Origin: Armadillidium nasatum | Lineage: Eukaryota; Arthropoda; Malacostraca; Isopoda; Armadillidiidae | Length of the DNA: 22,121 nucleotides | Direction of reading: 5' to 3' | Assembly (NCBI GenBank): GCA_009176605.1 | Contig: SEYY01023991.1 | Span: 1-22,121 of the forward strand | Shown: positions 12,601-21,832 of the stretch, piece after piece | Position numbering within the stretch: position 1 is the stretch's first letter | Layout of the letters: each line of letters starts with the position of its first letter | Position numbers and translations under genes: made by a program | Notes under the pieces: generated by a model | What the model saw: the letters and a program-made list of their open reading frames with translations, nothing else | The model's database searches: none | What the model was told of the DNA's origin: nothing

Positions 12601-14340
12601 GCTGCTAACTGGTCTGGTCATCCCAAAATTGTGCAAAATCTATTCTTCGAGATATCAAAAACTCTTTTCTCCGCTGCAAATGCAAAAATCTTTCTGATTC
12701 TTCTTCCTCTCGACCTTTCTGGCATTTTGCAAAAAATGTTAACTCTAACTTTGATTCTTCCTCTTTCCCTCCTCTAGTCTGTTCTGATGGCACAACTGCC
12801 ATTTTACCTTCTACTATTTCTTCTCCTTCAAACCCCTTCAACTCATTTATGCCTAACATTGTCATTTCTTCGAAAGACATCACTTCTGCTCTCTCTGAGC
12901 TTAACACTAAGAAGGCATATGGTCCTGATGGTATTCCACCTGCGGTTCTCAAAACTTGTGCTTCCGAGCTTGCACCGTGCCTTGGTAAACTATTTCGTCT
13001 TTGCCTTTCTACTTCGATCATCCCTTCTTGCTGGGAACGTGAGCTCATTCAAACTGCGCCGAAGAAAGGGAACCTCTCTCATCCCTCTAACTTTCGTAAT
13101 ATTTCTTTAACCTCCATTGATTCTAAAGTTTTCGAATCTATCCTTAACAGGGAGATTTGGAAACACCTCAATTTTTAAAATCTTATCTCTGATCGGTAGT
13201 ATGGCTTTCGTAAAAAACGCTCTACTGATGATCTTCTCTCCCTTCTCTCTGACTCATTTCGGTGAATCTTTTGCTGTGGCGCTAGACATATCGAAAGATT
13301 TTGATATAGTCTGGCACAAAGCTTTGATTTCAAAACTTCCCTCTTTCGGAATCTATCCTTCTCTCTGTGACCTTCTCTCTAATTTCCTTTCTGATCGTTC
13401 TATAGCAGCTGTTGTAGACGGTAACCGTTCTTCCTATAAATCTATAAATTGTGGTGTTCCTCAAAGATCTGTTCTTTCTCTAACTTTTTCTATTTTCATC
13501 AATGACCTTTTCTATATTACTTCTTTTCCTATACACTCATTTGCCGATGACTCCACCCTTCATTACTCCTTTCAATTTGAAAGACGTCCCACCCAACAGC
13601 AGTTGATAGATTCAAGAAGGATGGCCTTGGAGCAACTGACCTCTGATCTTTCTCGTATTTCAAATTGGGGCAGAGAAAAAATGGTCGTTTTCAATGCCTC
13701 AAAAGCTCAATTCCTCCATCTTTCTACTAGACACAATCTTTCACACAACTATGATATCTTCTTCGAAAACACTCAACTCAAACCTTCATCTCTTCTCAAT
13801 GTTCTCTAAGTTTCTTTTTCCCGTGATCTTTCTTGAAAAGATCACATTATTTCTCTTTCTAAAAAAGCTTCTAAGCGTAAAAGCTTATTACGCCACCCCA
13901 GTTGCTTCCTCTATATAGGGGTGCTGTTCGCTACTGTTTGAAGTACGCCTTCCACATCTGGGGTTGTTCCACACATACAGCTAATCTCGAAAAGTTTGAG
14001 TCTAGAGAATTTCGTCTCATCAATTCTCCTGCTCTTACTAACTCTCTCCAGTCTCTTTCTTCCCGTCGAATTGTTGCATCACTTTCTCTATACTATCGCT
14101 ATTACAACAGATATTGCTCTTCTGAACTCTCACGTCGCATGCCTCCTCCATTGAGATGGGCTTGTGCCTCACGACTTTCTACACAGTCTTTCTCATCCTT
14201 TCTCTGTCCAACTCTCCAACCCCAGACTTAACACCTATGCTCACTCTTACATATATTCTACATGTAAAGTCTGGAACAAACTCCCTTTATCTGTTTTCCC
14301 AAATTCCTTTAACTTGCACACTTTTAAACGTTGGTCATTA
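12601..14340 (+). pseudogene. Copy D reverse transcriptase and C-terminal domain
   Basis: Fingers (12849-13178) include KKAYGPDGIPPAVLKTC and SNFRNISLTS. After a stop at 13176-13178 and a frame change, the palm (13117-13809) carries VALDISKDFDIVWHKAL (motif A), CGVPQRSVLS (motif B) and SFADDSTLHY (motif C, 13540-13551). The C-terminal domain follows in two frames (13902-14231, 14164-14340) with AFHIWGCSTHTANLEKFE and LYYRYYNRYCSSEL, then [13 protein letters not shown]. All palm Asp residues are kept, but at least four lesions break the reading frame. Confidence 0.8.
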
Positions 14341-14365
14341 GCGATCAGATCCCGAAAATTCCCTA

Positions 14366-14389
14366 CCTCTGGCCTTTGCCCACCAGAGG
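14366..14389 (+). other. 3'-terminal hairpin of LINE D
   Basis: CCTCTGG (14366-14372) pairs perfectly with CCAGAGG (14383-14389) around the loop CCTTTGCCCA. It sits 4 bases before the (AT)n tail. LINE reverse transcriptases often recognise a 3'-end stem-loop; here that role is inferred from position. Confidence 0.6.
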
Positions 14390-14390
14390 A

Positions 14391-15010
<620 letters not shown>

Positions 15011-15034
15011 AAGTGGCACCATGCGACGCCCTTC

Positions 15035-15089
15035 TGACGTCAGCAGGCCCCACTATATAAAAGGAATCATTGCGCACCTTAGTCACACT
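15035..15089 (+). promoter_or_regulatory. LTR-like promoter: CRE, TATA box and initiator
   Basis: A full palindromic CRE (TGACGTCA, 15035-15042) is followed by TATATAAAAGG (15054-15064). Thirty bases after the TATA start is TTAGTC (15082-15087), close to the arthropod initiator consensus, which puts +1 near 15084. The surrounding 15000-15200 segment is GC-richer than its flanks. Being upstream of a gag-pro gene set on the same strand, it most likely lies in the 5' LTR. LTR ends and primer-binding site could not be fixed because the 3' LTR is outside the window. Confidence 0.6.
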
Positions 15090-15191
15090 CGGCGTATGAA
15101 CACTGTGCTCTTATATTCGCAAACCAGCGATCTAGAGAACAACCGGCTACTTTCTTAAAAAGGCCCCGGTTTAGATTTAGATAGACGCCGG

Positions 15192-15239
15192 AGGTTGTCC
15201 TCAACAACCTAATATAAAATTATAGTAATTTAGAATAAA
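15192..15239 (+). promoter_or_regulatory. Hairpin followed by AATAAA, first module
   Basis: AGGTTGT (15192-15198) pairs with ACAACCT (15204-15210) around the loop CCTCA. An AATAAA signal follows at 15234-15239. A hairpin near the polyadenylation signal is a common LTR feature; the role here is inferred. Confidence 0.4.
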
Positions 15240-15284
15240 TTCAGTTTACCAATCTTTGAACAAAATTATTAAGTTGAAAATCAA

Positions 15285-15486
<202 letters not shown>

Positions 15487-15540
15487 ATGTCTATTTATAA
15501 ATGTTTCAGACATATAGGTACAGAATAGACGTGGCTCTTA

Positions 15541-15641
15541 ATCTTCGTAGCTCTTATAATTGCTCTTGTTATTACTCTTATATCTCTCGAGATATCTTCG
15601 TAGCTCTTATAATTGCTCTTAACTCTTATATCTCTCGAGAT
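15541..15641. repeat. Tandem repeat, two units of 53 and 48 bp
   Basis: Unit 1 (15541-15593) and unit 2 (15594-15641) both start ATCTTCGTAGCTCTTATAAT and end TCTCTCGAGAT. Unit 2 lacks 5 internal bases (near GTTATT). A partial third copy (ATCTCTGTAAAGCTCT) follows. Each unit holds the palindrome TCTCGAGA. Confidence 0.9.
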
Positions 15642-16064
15642 ATCTCTGTAAAGCTCTCTATCCTATAACTTAAAATATAATATTAAAACCATAATCAATC
15701 CTATTAGTCAGGAAAGTGGGTTCGCATAATCTAAGTAATTAATAAAGATATAAAGGATTTACTCTCTTCCTTACAACCCTTAAAATATAGAAGAAGACGA
15801 ATCCACACTCTGTGGTCAACAGATTCAGGGACAAAAGAAGGACGTCTCTTTTGTCTTGTATACTCATCAATGTCGTGTCGCCTGTGGTGCTAGCACTAAG
15901 TCATTTAAGTACTTCCACCATTGTACCCGTTTACCCGTTAGGAAATAACATCATAAGAAAAAGCCACAGAGCAACCTGTGGGCGTCCAGACTTAGTAAAA
16001 GTACTGTGAAGAAAAGCTGGGATTAAAGCCCCCAGATCTAGTACACAGGAGGAAGCGCACACGA

Positions 16065-16207
16065 TAGTAAATGGTGCCTCTCACTAACTAGGGACTTTGC
16101 TACAGAGAAGAAATTAAGCCAATAGTAAATGGCACCTTTCCCTTGTTAGAGACTTTTTGAAAGATTTGGAATCGCTAGTAAATAGCGCCTCTACATTGAT
16201 AGAAATT
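16065..16207 (+). repeat. Three degenerate leader repeats around TAGTAAAT
   Basis: Units at 16065-16098, 16123-16156 and 16176-16207 share TAGTAAAT, then a G/C hexamer (GGTGCC, GGCACC, AGCGCC) and CCTYT. Units 1 and 2 end AGGGACTTT and AGAGACTTT. Starts are 58 and 53 bases apart. Each can form a small hairpin with TAGTAAA in the loop region, using different pairing bases (GCAC/GTGC, GCCA/TGGC, CGCTA/TAGCG). Confidence 0.65.
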
Positions 16208-16462
16208 GCCTAGAAAATTTGGCAGAAGAAAGAAGAGGAAAACCGAGGAAAATAGCCGTACAAAAGGCTAAGAAGTGCTAACGTTCAGAAGATAGCGAAG
16301 AAGGATACCCGCCAGTGGATTACATCAAAAATCCAGGATAAGTGCAAACGCAAAAATTTTGCAAATTAAACAAATCTCTCTCGACCCGGAAAGAATCATC
16401 TCAGAAGACCCCTCAAGCCGCAAAAATTTCCCGCAATATTATACGCTGTAAAATAGATGCCC

Positions 16463-16501
16463 TAGATTCCGCTGAATCTATGTCATCAAGGATCCAATAA
16501 A
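16463..16501 (+). promoter_or_regulatory. Hairpin followed by AATAAA, second module
   Basis: TAGATTC (16463-16469) pairs with GAATCTA (16474-16480) around CGCT, and AATAAA follows at 16496-16501. The layout repeats that at 15192-15239. Either could be the LTR polyadenylation signal. Confidence 0.35.
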
Positions 16502-16785
16502 AGAGAGAGAGCCACGTCCATTCTATTACTTGTCTAATAGCGAGAAATTGGGTCCATCAGTAGAAGACCATTCAGACGATCGAAGTGGTTGGAACGATTG
16601 GAACGACTACGAGAGCGATTAAGGATCTTCCAGCTACCAGACATCTCACATAGAAGGTCTACATAGAGACTGAAACACCATAGATCGAAAGGATTCGCGG
16701 AAACCCCCACGGATCACATCACATCTGGTTATTGGTTACAACAACGATTCTCTGGAGAGGTAATATAACAACTACACTAAAGGGT

Positions 16786-18204
<1,419 letters not shown>

Positions 18205-18322
18205 CCGAAATCCGGTTTTAAGTGAAGTAACGAAGTAAATAAATAGATACGTAGCGATGAGATAGAGGAAGTGGAAAAAGGAAAGTAGTGAGAATAGATA
18301 GACCTAGTAAAACGTAAAAACG

Positions 18323-18360
18323 GAGGACATACTCAGCCCGCCGAGTACTCCTCAGGTGAG
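18323..18360 (+). promoter_or_regulatory. Hairpin abutting a consensus 5' splice donor
   Basis: GAGGA (18323-18327) pairs with TCCTC (18349-18353), and TACTC (18330-18334) with GAGTA (18343-18347), around an 8-base loop. The last paired base is the C of CAG/GTGAG, a strong donor with the cut after 18355. The Gag ATG is at 18404. A donor in a leader hairpin just before gag is the usual place for the major splice donor of retroviruses and some gypsy-like elements. Function here is inferred. Confidence 0.5.
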
Positions 18361-18403
18361 AACAATTACAAACCGCACAAACACACAGACACCACCAAGT
18401 AAC

Positions 18404-19792
18404 ATGACTAATATTCCGCCACCACCACCTGCCGGATCATTAAACAATGCAGGATTGCCAGCATTTAATTTGCAAAGGTTATTTTACTCCAAGAGCAAGA
18501 TACCTTTACTAGAAGGACCAGGAGGTGAAGCTGGACCGACAGTTCACCTATGGTTGAAGCTTTTAGAGCGTAGTTTCGAGGCGGAACATATAATAGACGA
18601 AGAAGAGAAAATAGCAATAGCATGCTGTAACGTGAGCCCAAAGGAAGGCTCAACTGCGAGGATAGTGCTTGAGAACTGCTCTGAGGTTAACAGCGCAAGA
18701 ACCTTCGCAGCTTTTAAGAAGGCCTTGTTAGATAACTTGGCACCAGCAACTTCTACTCGTATGTTCGATCAATTCGATGAATTGATACGAATGCCGTGGA
18801 GCAAGACAACTACTTTATCCACCCACGTGAACCAATCACTAGGATACCTAAATACATTCCTAGAGGAGGTGGAGAGCCGGTACAACGTAACGTATTCTGC
18901 AGAAGGACAAAAGGTTCTTCTGATGTCCATCTTGTACCATAAACTACCAACAAGAGTGACCAGGCTAGAGTTAAATAAGGCCATGTCTGTGAGAAAAACT
19001 GTCACAGAGCTAGTCGCAGAGCTCACCGAGAAAATCGGTATGCATCGACCTGTATCCGATAAAGTCAATGCTATAGATGCACAAGAGAACCAGGAATATT
19101 GGAGAGGAAGGAGACAAAGGGAACAGCATTGGGAGAATCCTGACGGAACATCATATGACAGGTACCGACAGAGAAGTCGAAGGCCAGAGACCAGGGGGGC
19201 ATACAGGAATAACTCCTGGATGGACGAAAGCGTCGACGATAAAGAAAATAGGGATCCAAATAACCAAAATAATGGCTATAATAGGGGCAGAGATTCGAGA
19301 AAGGGTCCATGGAGAAGAGAGTATTCAGAGGAGCGTGGCAAGAGATCCACCTCTCCTCAAAAGAAGAACAGTGTCAGATGGAATGTACCTGACACCAAGC
19401 TTTCAAATGTCAAGCCTAATCAATATGGCCAAGGTCCCAGGCCTGACAACAAGTATGGGAACCAACGTAGCAGGGATAGTAGCAGAGACGACGGAAGACC
19501 TCGCTCACAATACCCATCACCCGCTAGATCTCCATCACCAAGGAGAATGACTACACCAAGAACTACTTCACCTGTAGTAATGAGGAAGAAGTGGACAGAT
19601 AAGCATAAGGTCAATGAAGTAAAGGAACAGACACACGAATGGAGGTGGCCCAGTCCATATACTACTGACGAAGAGTCGGAGTCTGAGGAACCACCTTACG
19701 TTGGTGACTATAGTAGTGGTGAGGAAGAAGATGAAGCTAATAGAGTTGCTTTTTTAGGCCTCAACCACGTAGACATTCCAAAGAGGGAATGA
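18404..19792 (+). CDS. gag: LTR retrotransposon Gag-like protein without zinc knuckle
   Basis: This is a 462-residue structural protein expected to build the particle that packages element RNA. ATG 18404 has A at -3 and begins MTNIPPPPPAGSL; the frame is open further upstream but without another ATG. Residues about 20-235 form a helical capsid-like region (HLWLKLLERSFEAEHI, FAAFKKALLDNLAP, then VTELVAELTEKIG) resembling the retrotransposon Gag capsid fold. Residues about 240-430 are a basic Arg/Ser/Pro/Asn-rich tail (RRQREQHW, SPARSPSPRR) that probably binds RNA. No CX2CX4HX4C knuckle is present. The end is acidic (DEESESEEPP, GEEEDEA). The last codons contain a -1 slippery heptamer, and the TGA overlaps the protease ATG. 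The frame is intact. The Gag assignment rests on composition, position and the protease that follows. Confidence 0.7.
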   Translation: MTNIPPPPPAGSLNNAGLPAFNLQRLFYSKSKIPLLEGPGGEAGPTVHLWLKLLERSFEAEHIIDEEEKIAIACCNVSPKEGSTARIVLENCSEVNSARTFAAFKKALLDNLAPATSTRMFDQFDELIRMPWSKTTTLSTHVNQSLGYLNTFLEEVESRYNVTYSAEGQKVLLMSILYHKLPTRVTRLELNKAMSVRKTVTELVAELTEKIGMHRPVSDKVNAIDAQENQEYWRGRRQREQHWENPDGTSYDRYRQRSRRPETRGAYRNNSWMDESVDDKENRDPNNQNNGYNRGRDSRKGPWRREYSEERGKRSTSPQKKNSVRWNVPDTKLSNVKPNQYGQGPRPDNKYGNQRSRDSSRDDGRPRSQYPSPARSPSPRRMTTPRTTSPVVMRKKWTDKHKVNEVKEQTHEWRWPSPYTTDEESESEEPPYVGDYSSGEEEDEANRVAFLGLNHVDIPKRE

Positions 19793-19808
19793 TAAGAGTT
19801 GCAAAGGC
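19750..19808 (+). promoter_or_regulatory. Programmed -1 frameshift site between Gag and protease
   Basis: The heptamer T TTT TTA (19750-19756) is in the exact X XXY YYZ phase of the Gag frame (GCT TTT TTA). It lies in the 49-base overlap where the protease frame is open (after TAG 19741-19743, before the Gag TGA 19790-19792). The same heptamer is used at the HIV-1 gag-pol junction. Downstream, CATTCC (19774-19779) pairs with GGAATG (19786-19791). CAAC (19762-19765) can pair with GTTG (19798-19801), and GCCT (19758-19761) with AGGC (19805-19808). This gives a nested stem that could pause ribosomes. Confidence 0.75.
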
Positions 19809-21345
19809 ATCCAACACCCATATCTTAAATACAATAAAACATAGGACGCTTGGAACCCAAGCACTCCATGAAAGAAGAAGTTCGAAACAAGATATGAGAG
19901 TGTCAGGATATTACTTGCCTTTACAAATACTCGGAAGCACAGAACTTCACCAGGAACTTTCGTTTCTCGACAGTGGATCATCAATCACGATCCTTAAGAA
20001 AAGGAGATATGATCAGATAAAAGAGGATTGTAATCTGAAATTGCAAGAGGCATATGTTAGCCTAAGATCAATTACGAATAGTAAAATAGAAGTCTTTGGT
20101 AGAGTCTCCTTAGAAGTAAAGTTGCATAAGTATATACATAATATACAAGCGCTAGTAGTAGGAGATGAATGTACCTTTAAAGGTAACATACTAATTGGAT
20201 GTGACGTACTGTCCACACTACCATTAGTACTAGACTTCCAAAACAATAAAATATATCATGCGAGGCGTAGCAGACGAATACCCATGATTAACCCAATTGC
20301 TCATGAGATAGAGCTAGAAATGACTTATAAACCCAGTATGGAGCAAGAGTATCTGCTCAATGGAAACGACTCCGTAAACAGGAGCTATATAAAAGAGAAG
20401 AAACCGCAAGTGCGAGGTATATCAATACCACCCGGTTTCGAGAATGTAGTAGGAAGTGAAGTATTTCCTATAGAAACAACCATCGATTATATCGATACGT
20501 ACGCGTTGTTAAAGGATGAAGATATCCTTGATAGCCGAAATGATATAAACCGCCAGCGCAGGGAGGTGAAGACACGCAAATCAATGCCACTATCATTAAC
20601 CCCCGGAGCGCAGATAGAAGGCGAGAAAGGTAACAGTTACCGTAGTGTCAGTCGCTTAATCACAGAGCAGCCAGGTGTCTCTGAGCTTGAAGAGCAGCGT
20701 AAATCGCAAAGACGTGGCACAAGCCTCTCAAGACATACAACCGTAAGCATAGGTCTCGTAAGAAGTGAAGCGCAACGAGAATCGGAACGAACAGTTACGT
20801 ATGAGCAGCCGCAGGTAGTTAGTAAGGAAGACTTACAATTGCTAGGTATGAGTCTCAATAAAAGGAACTTTAATAAGGGGAGCTATATGCAAGCTCAACG
20901 ATTATGTAACCCGTGCCTAAGACCCATAGAGGCAGCACGTGATAAAAAGGATTGTTACCCGTGCCTGAGTCCCAAAGAGGCAGCACGTAATAAAAAGGAT
21001 GACCCGTGGCCGGAGCCAAAAATGGCACCACGTGATAAAAAGACTTATAACCCGTGTCCGGAGCTTGATGGAGTCCCACAAGCAGCACGTGAGAAAAAGA
21101 CTAGTAACCCGTGTGTAAATCCCGAGATGGTGACACGTGATAAAAGTAAAGAGTTATCGTTGCACTCAGAAAACGACTATAATGAGTTATCATTGCACTC
21201 AGAAAACGACCATAAGGAGTTATCGTTGCACTCAGAAAACGACCATAAAGAGTTATCGTTAAACTCCGAAAACGACTGTAAGGAGTTATCGTTGCACTCA
21301 GAAAACGACTGTAAGGAGTTATCATTGCACTCAGAAAACGACTGA
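19789..21345 (+). CDS. pro: Retroviral-type aspartic protease ORF with repeat arrays, cut short
   Basis: The ORF lies -1 to Gag and overlaps it by ATGA; it is probably made as a Gag-Pro fusion by frameshifting, with termination-reinitiation as an alternative. The pepsin-like active site is FLDSGSSITILKK (Asp at residue 61 counted from the ATG). The second hallmark is NILIGCDVL followed by VLDFQNNKIYH (about residues 132-157), so a complete protease monomer is present; it would cleave Gag and Pol. After about residue 200 follows a low-complexity spacer. It includes five PC...AARDKK-type repeats (20911-21150) and nine ELSLHSENDCK-type repeats (21151-21442). A 5-base loss in the sixth of these creates TGA at 21343-21345, and the original frame continues from 21344. 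Confidence 0.75.
   Translation: MIRVAKASNTHILNTIKHRTLGTQALHERRSSKQDMRVSGYYLPLQILGSTELHQELSFLDSGSSITILKKRRYDQIKEDCNLKLQEAYVSLRSITNSKIEVFGRVSLEVKLHKYIHNIQALVVGDECTFKGNILIGCDVLSTLPLVLDFQNNKIYHARRSRRIPMINPIAHEIELEMTYKPSMEQEYLLNGNDSVNRSYIKEKKPQVRGISIPPGFENVVGSEVFPIETTIDYIDTYALLKDEDILDSRNDINRQRREVKTRKSMPLSLTPGAQIEGEKGNSYRSVSRLITEQPGVSELEEQRKSQRRGTSLSRHTTVSIGLVRSEAQRESERTVTYEQPQVVSKEDLQLLGMSLNKRNFNKGSYMQAQRLCNPCLRPIEAARDKKDCYPCLSPKEAARNKKDDPWPEPKMAPRDKKTYNPCPELDGVPQAAREKKTSNPCVNPEMVTRDKSKELSLHSENDYNELSLHSENDHKELSLHSENDHKELSLNSENDCKELSLHSENDCKELSLHSEND
20911..21150 (+). repeat. Five degenerate amino-acid repeats in the protease ORF
   Basis: Units start with Pro-Cys (Pro-Trp in unit 3) and end in a (R)(D/N/E)KK-like run. 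They begin at 20911, 20959, 21004, 21052 and 21109, with 16, 15, 16, 19 and 14 residues. DNA copies share CCGTG, GCACGT and AAAAAG. Confidence 0.75.
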
Positions 21346-21442
21346 GTTATCGTTGCACTCAGAAAACGACTGTAAGGAGTTATCATTAAACTCGGAAAAT
21401 GACTATAAGGAGTTTTCATTAAGCTCAGAAAAGGAAAAGAAA
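21151..21442 (+). repeat. Nine-unit 33-bp minisatellite coding ELSLHSENDCK
   Basis: Units start at GAG at 21151, 21184, 21217, 21250, 21283, 21316, 21344, 21377 and 21410. All are 33 bases except the sixth, which is 28. Variable positions are mostly the last two residues (YN, HK, CK, YK) and His/Asn at position 5. Copies 1-8 are nearly identical; the ninth is diverged. Confidence 0.95.
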
Positions 21443-21832
21443 AATACCGACCAGACATATCCTACAATTGATTATGACACAAAACTAGTGGAAAAAGATC
21501 TTACAAGCTTTACCGCAACCATAGCAGAAACCCGAGAGATTCCAGCAGGATGTAGGAACTTGTTTGAAGTTACCTTAGGTAATGGAAAAGGAAATTCTCT
21601 CTGCGAAAATCAGCTGATGGTGACGGAAGCTAAGACCGACCTGAGAGAAGATGGGTGTATATTCGTGAGGAGTGTGTTATCCCAGGTGAAAAAGGGAAAG
21701 ATTTTAATAGAAATATTAAATTTAGGAAGGAAACCTGTAAAGTTAGGAAAAGGGGAGAACATCACGAAAGTGTATGAAGTAGAGAAGGAAAAGGCCTCAC
21801 GAACTCCATCCAAGACACGCACATGCATGTAA
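21344..21832 (+). pseudogene. pro: Continuation of the protease ORF: pre-RT domain of gypsy Pol
   Basis: This is the rest of the protease reading frame after the 5-base loss. It has no start of its own that fits. It contains the last repeats, then a folded region of about 110 residues with REIPAGCRNLFEVTL, MVTEAKTDLREDGCIFVRS and ILNLGRKPVKLGKGENI. That pattern (a beta-rich segment with L..GR.PV.L.KG..I) is commonly found between protease and reverse transcriptase in Ty3/gypsy Pol proteins. It supports a gypsy-like identity. The frame stops with TAA at 21830-21832, overlapping a further -1 ORF. Confidence 0.65.

Larger units (their letters stand above)
15642..16785 (+). other. Long untranslated leader of the LTR retrotransposon
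   Basis: There is no supported coding region. Between the promoter and Gag, the segment holds short hairpins: CCACAG/CTGTGG at about 15963-15980 and TAGATTC/GAATCTA at 16463-16480. It also has three related short repeats (16065-16207) and an AATAAA at 16496-16501. No stretch matches a familiar tRNA primer-binding site. It may be LTR (R/U5), leader or both. Confidence 0.45.

Noticed and set aside
15812-16009. A 65-codon + strand frame in the leader
   Set aside because: There is no recognisable domain, and it lies among leader hairpins and repeats; its length is expected by chance.
15522-16524. A 17-base inverted repeat with one mismatch (15522-15538 and 16508-16524)
   Set aside because: A match of this length between two sites is roughly expected by chance in 22 kb, and no transposase or target duplication goes with it.
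19077-19550. Alternative + strand frame (157 codons) inside Gag
   Set aside because: It is a shadow of the basic Gag tail, with no domain pattern of its own and no independent context.
19690-19710. Late-domain motif in Gag (PPxY, PTAP)
   Set aside because: The sequence is EEPPYVGD, which is PPY without the spacer residue. No PTAP-type motif is visible.
21085-21345. Tandem 33-bp array as a possible CRISPR-like repeat
   Set aside because: Units are contiguous without spacers, stay in coding phase, and the genome is eukaryotic.
20870-21458. Minus-strand open frames over the repeat arrays
   Set aside because: They are antisense readings of the minisatellite; the plus strand carries the protease and pre-RT domain.
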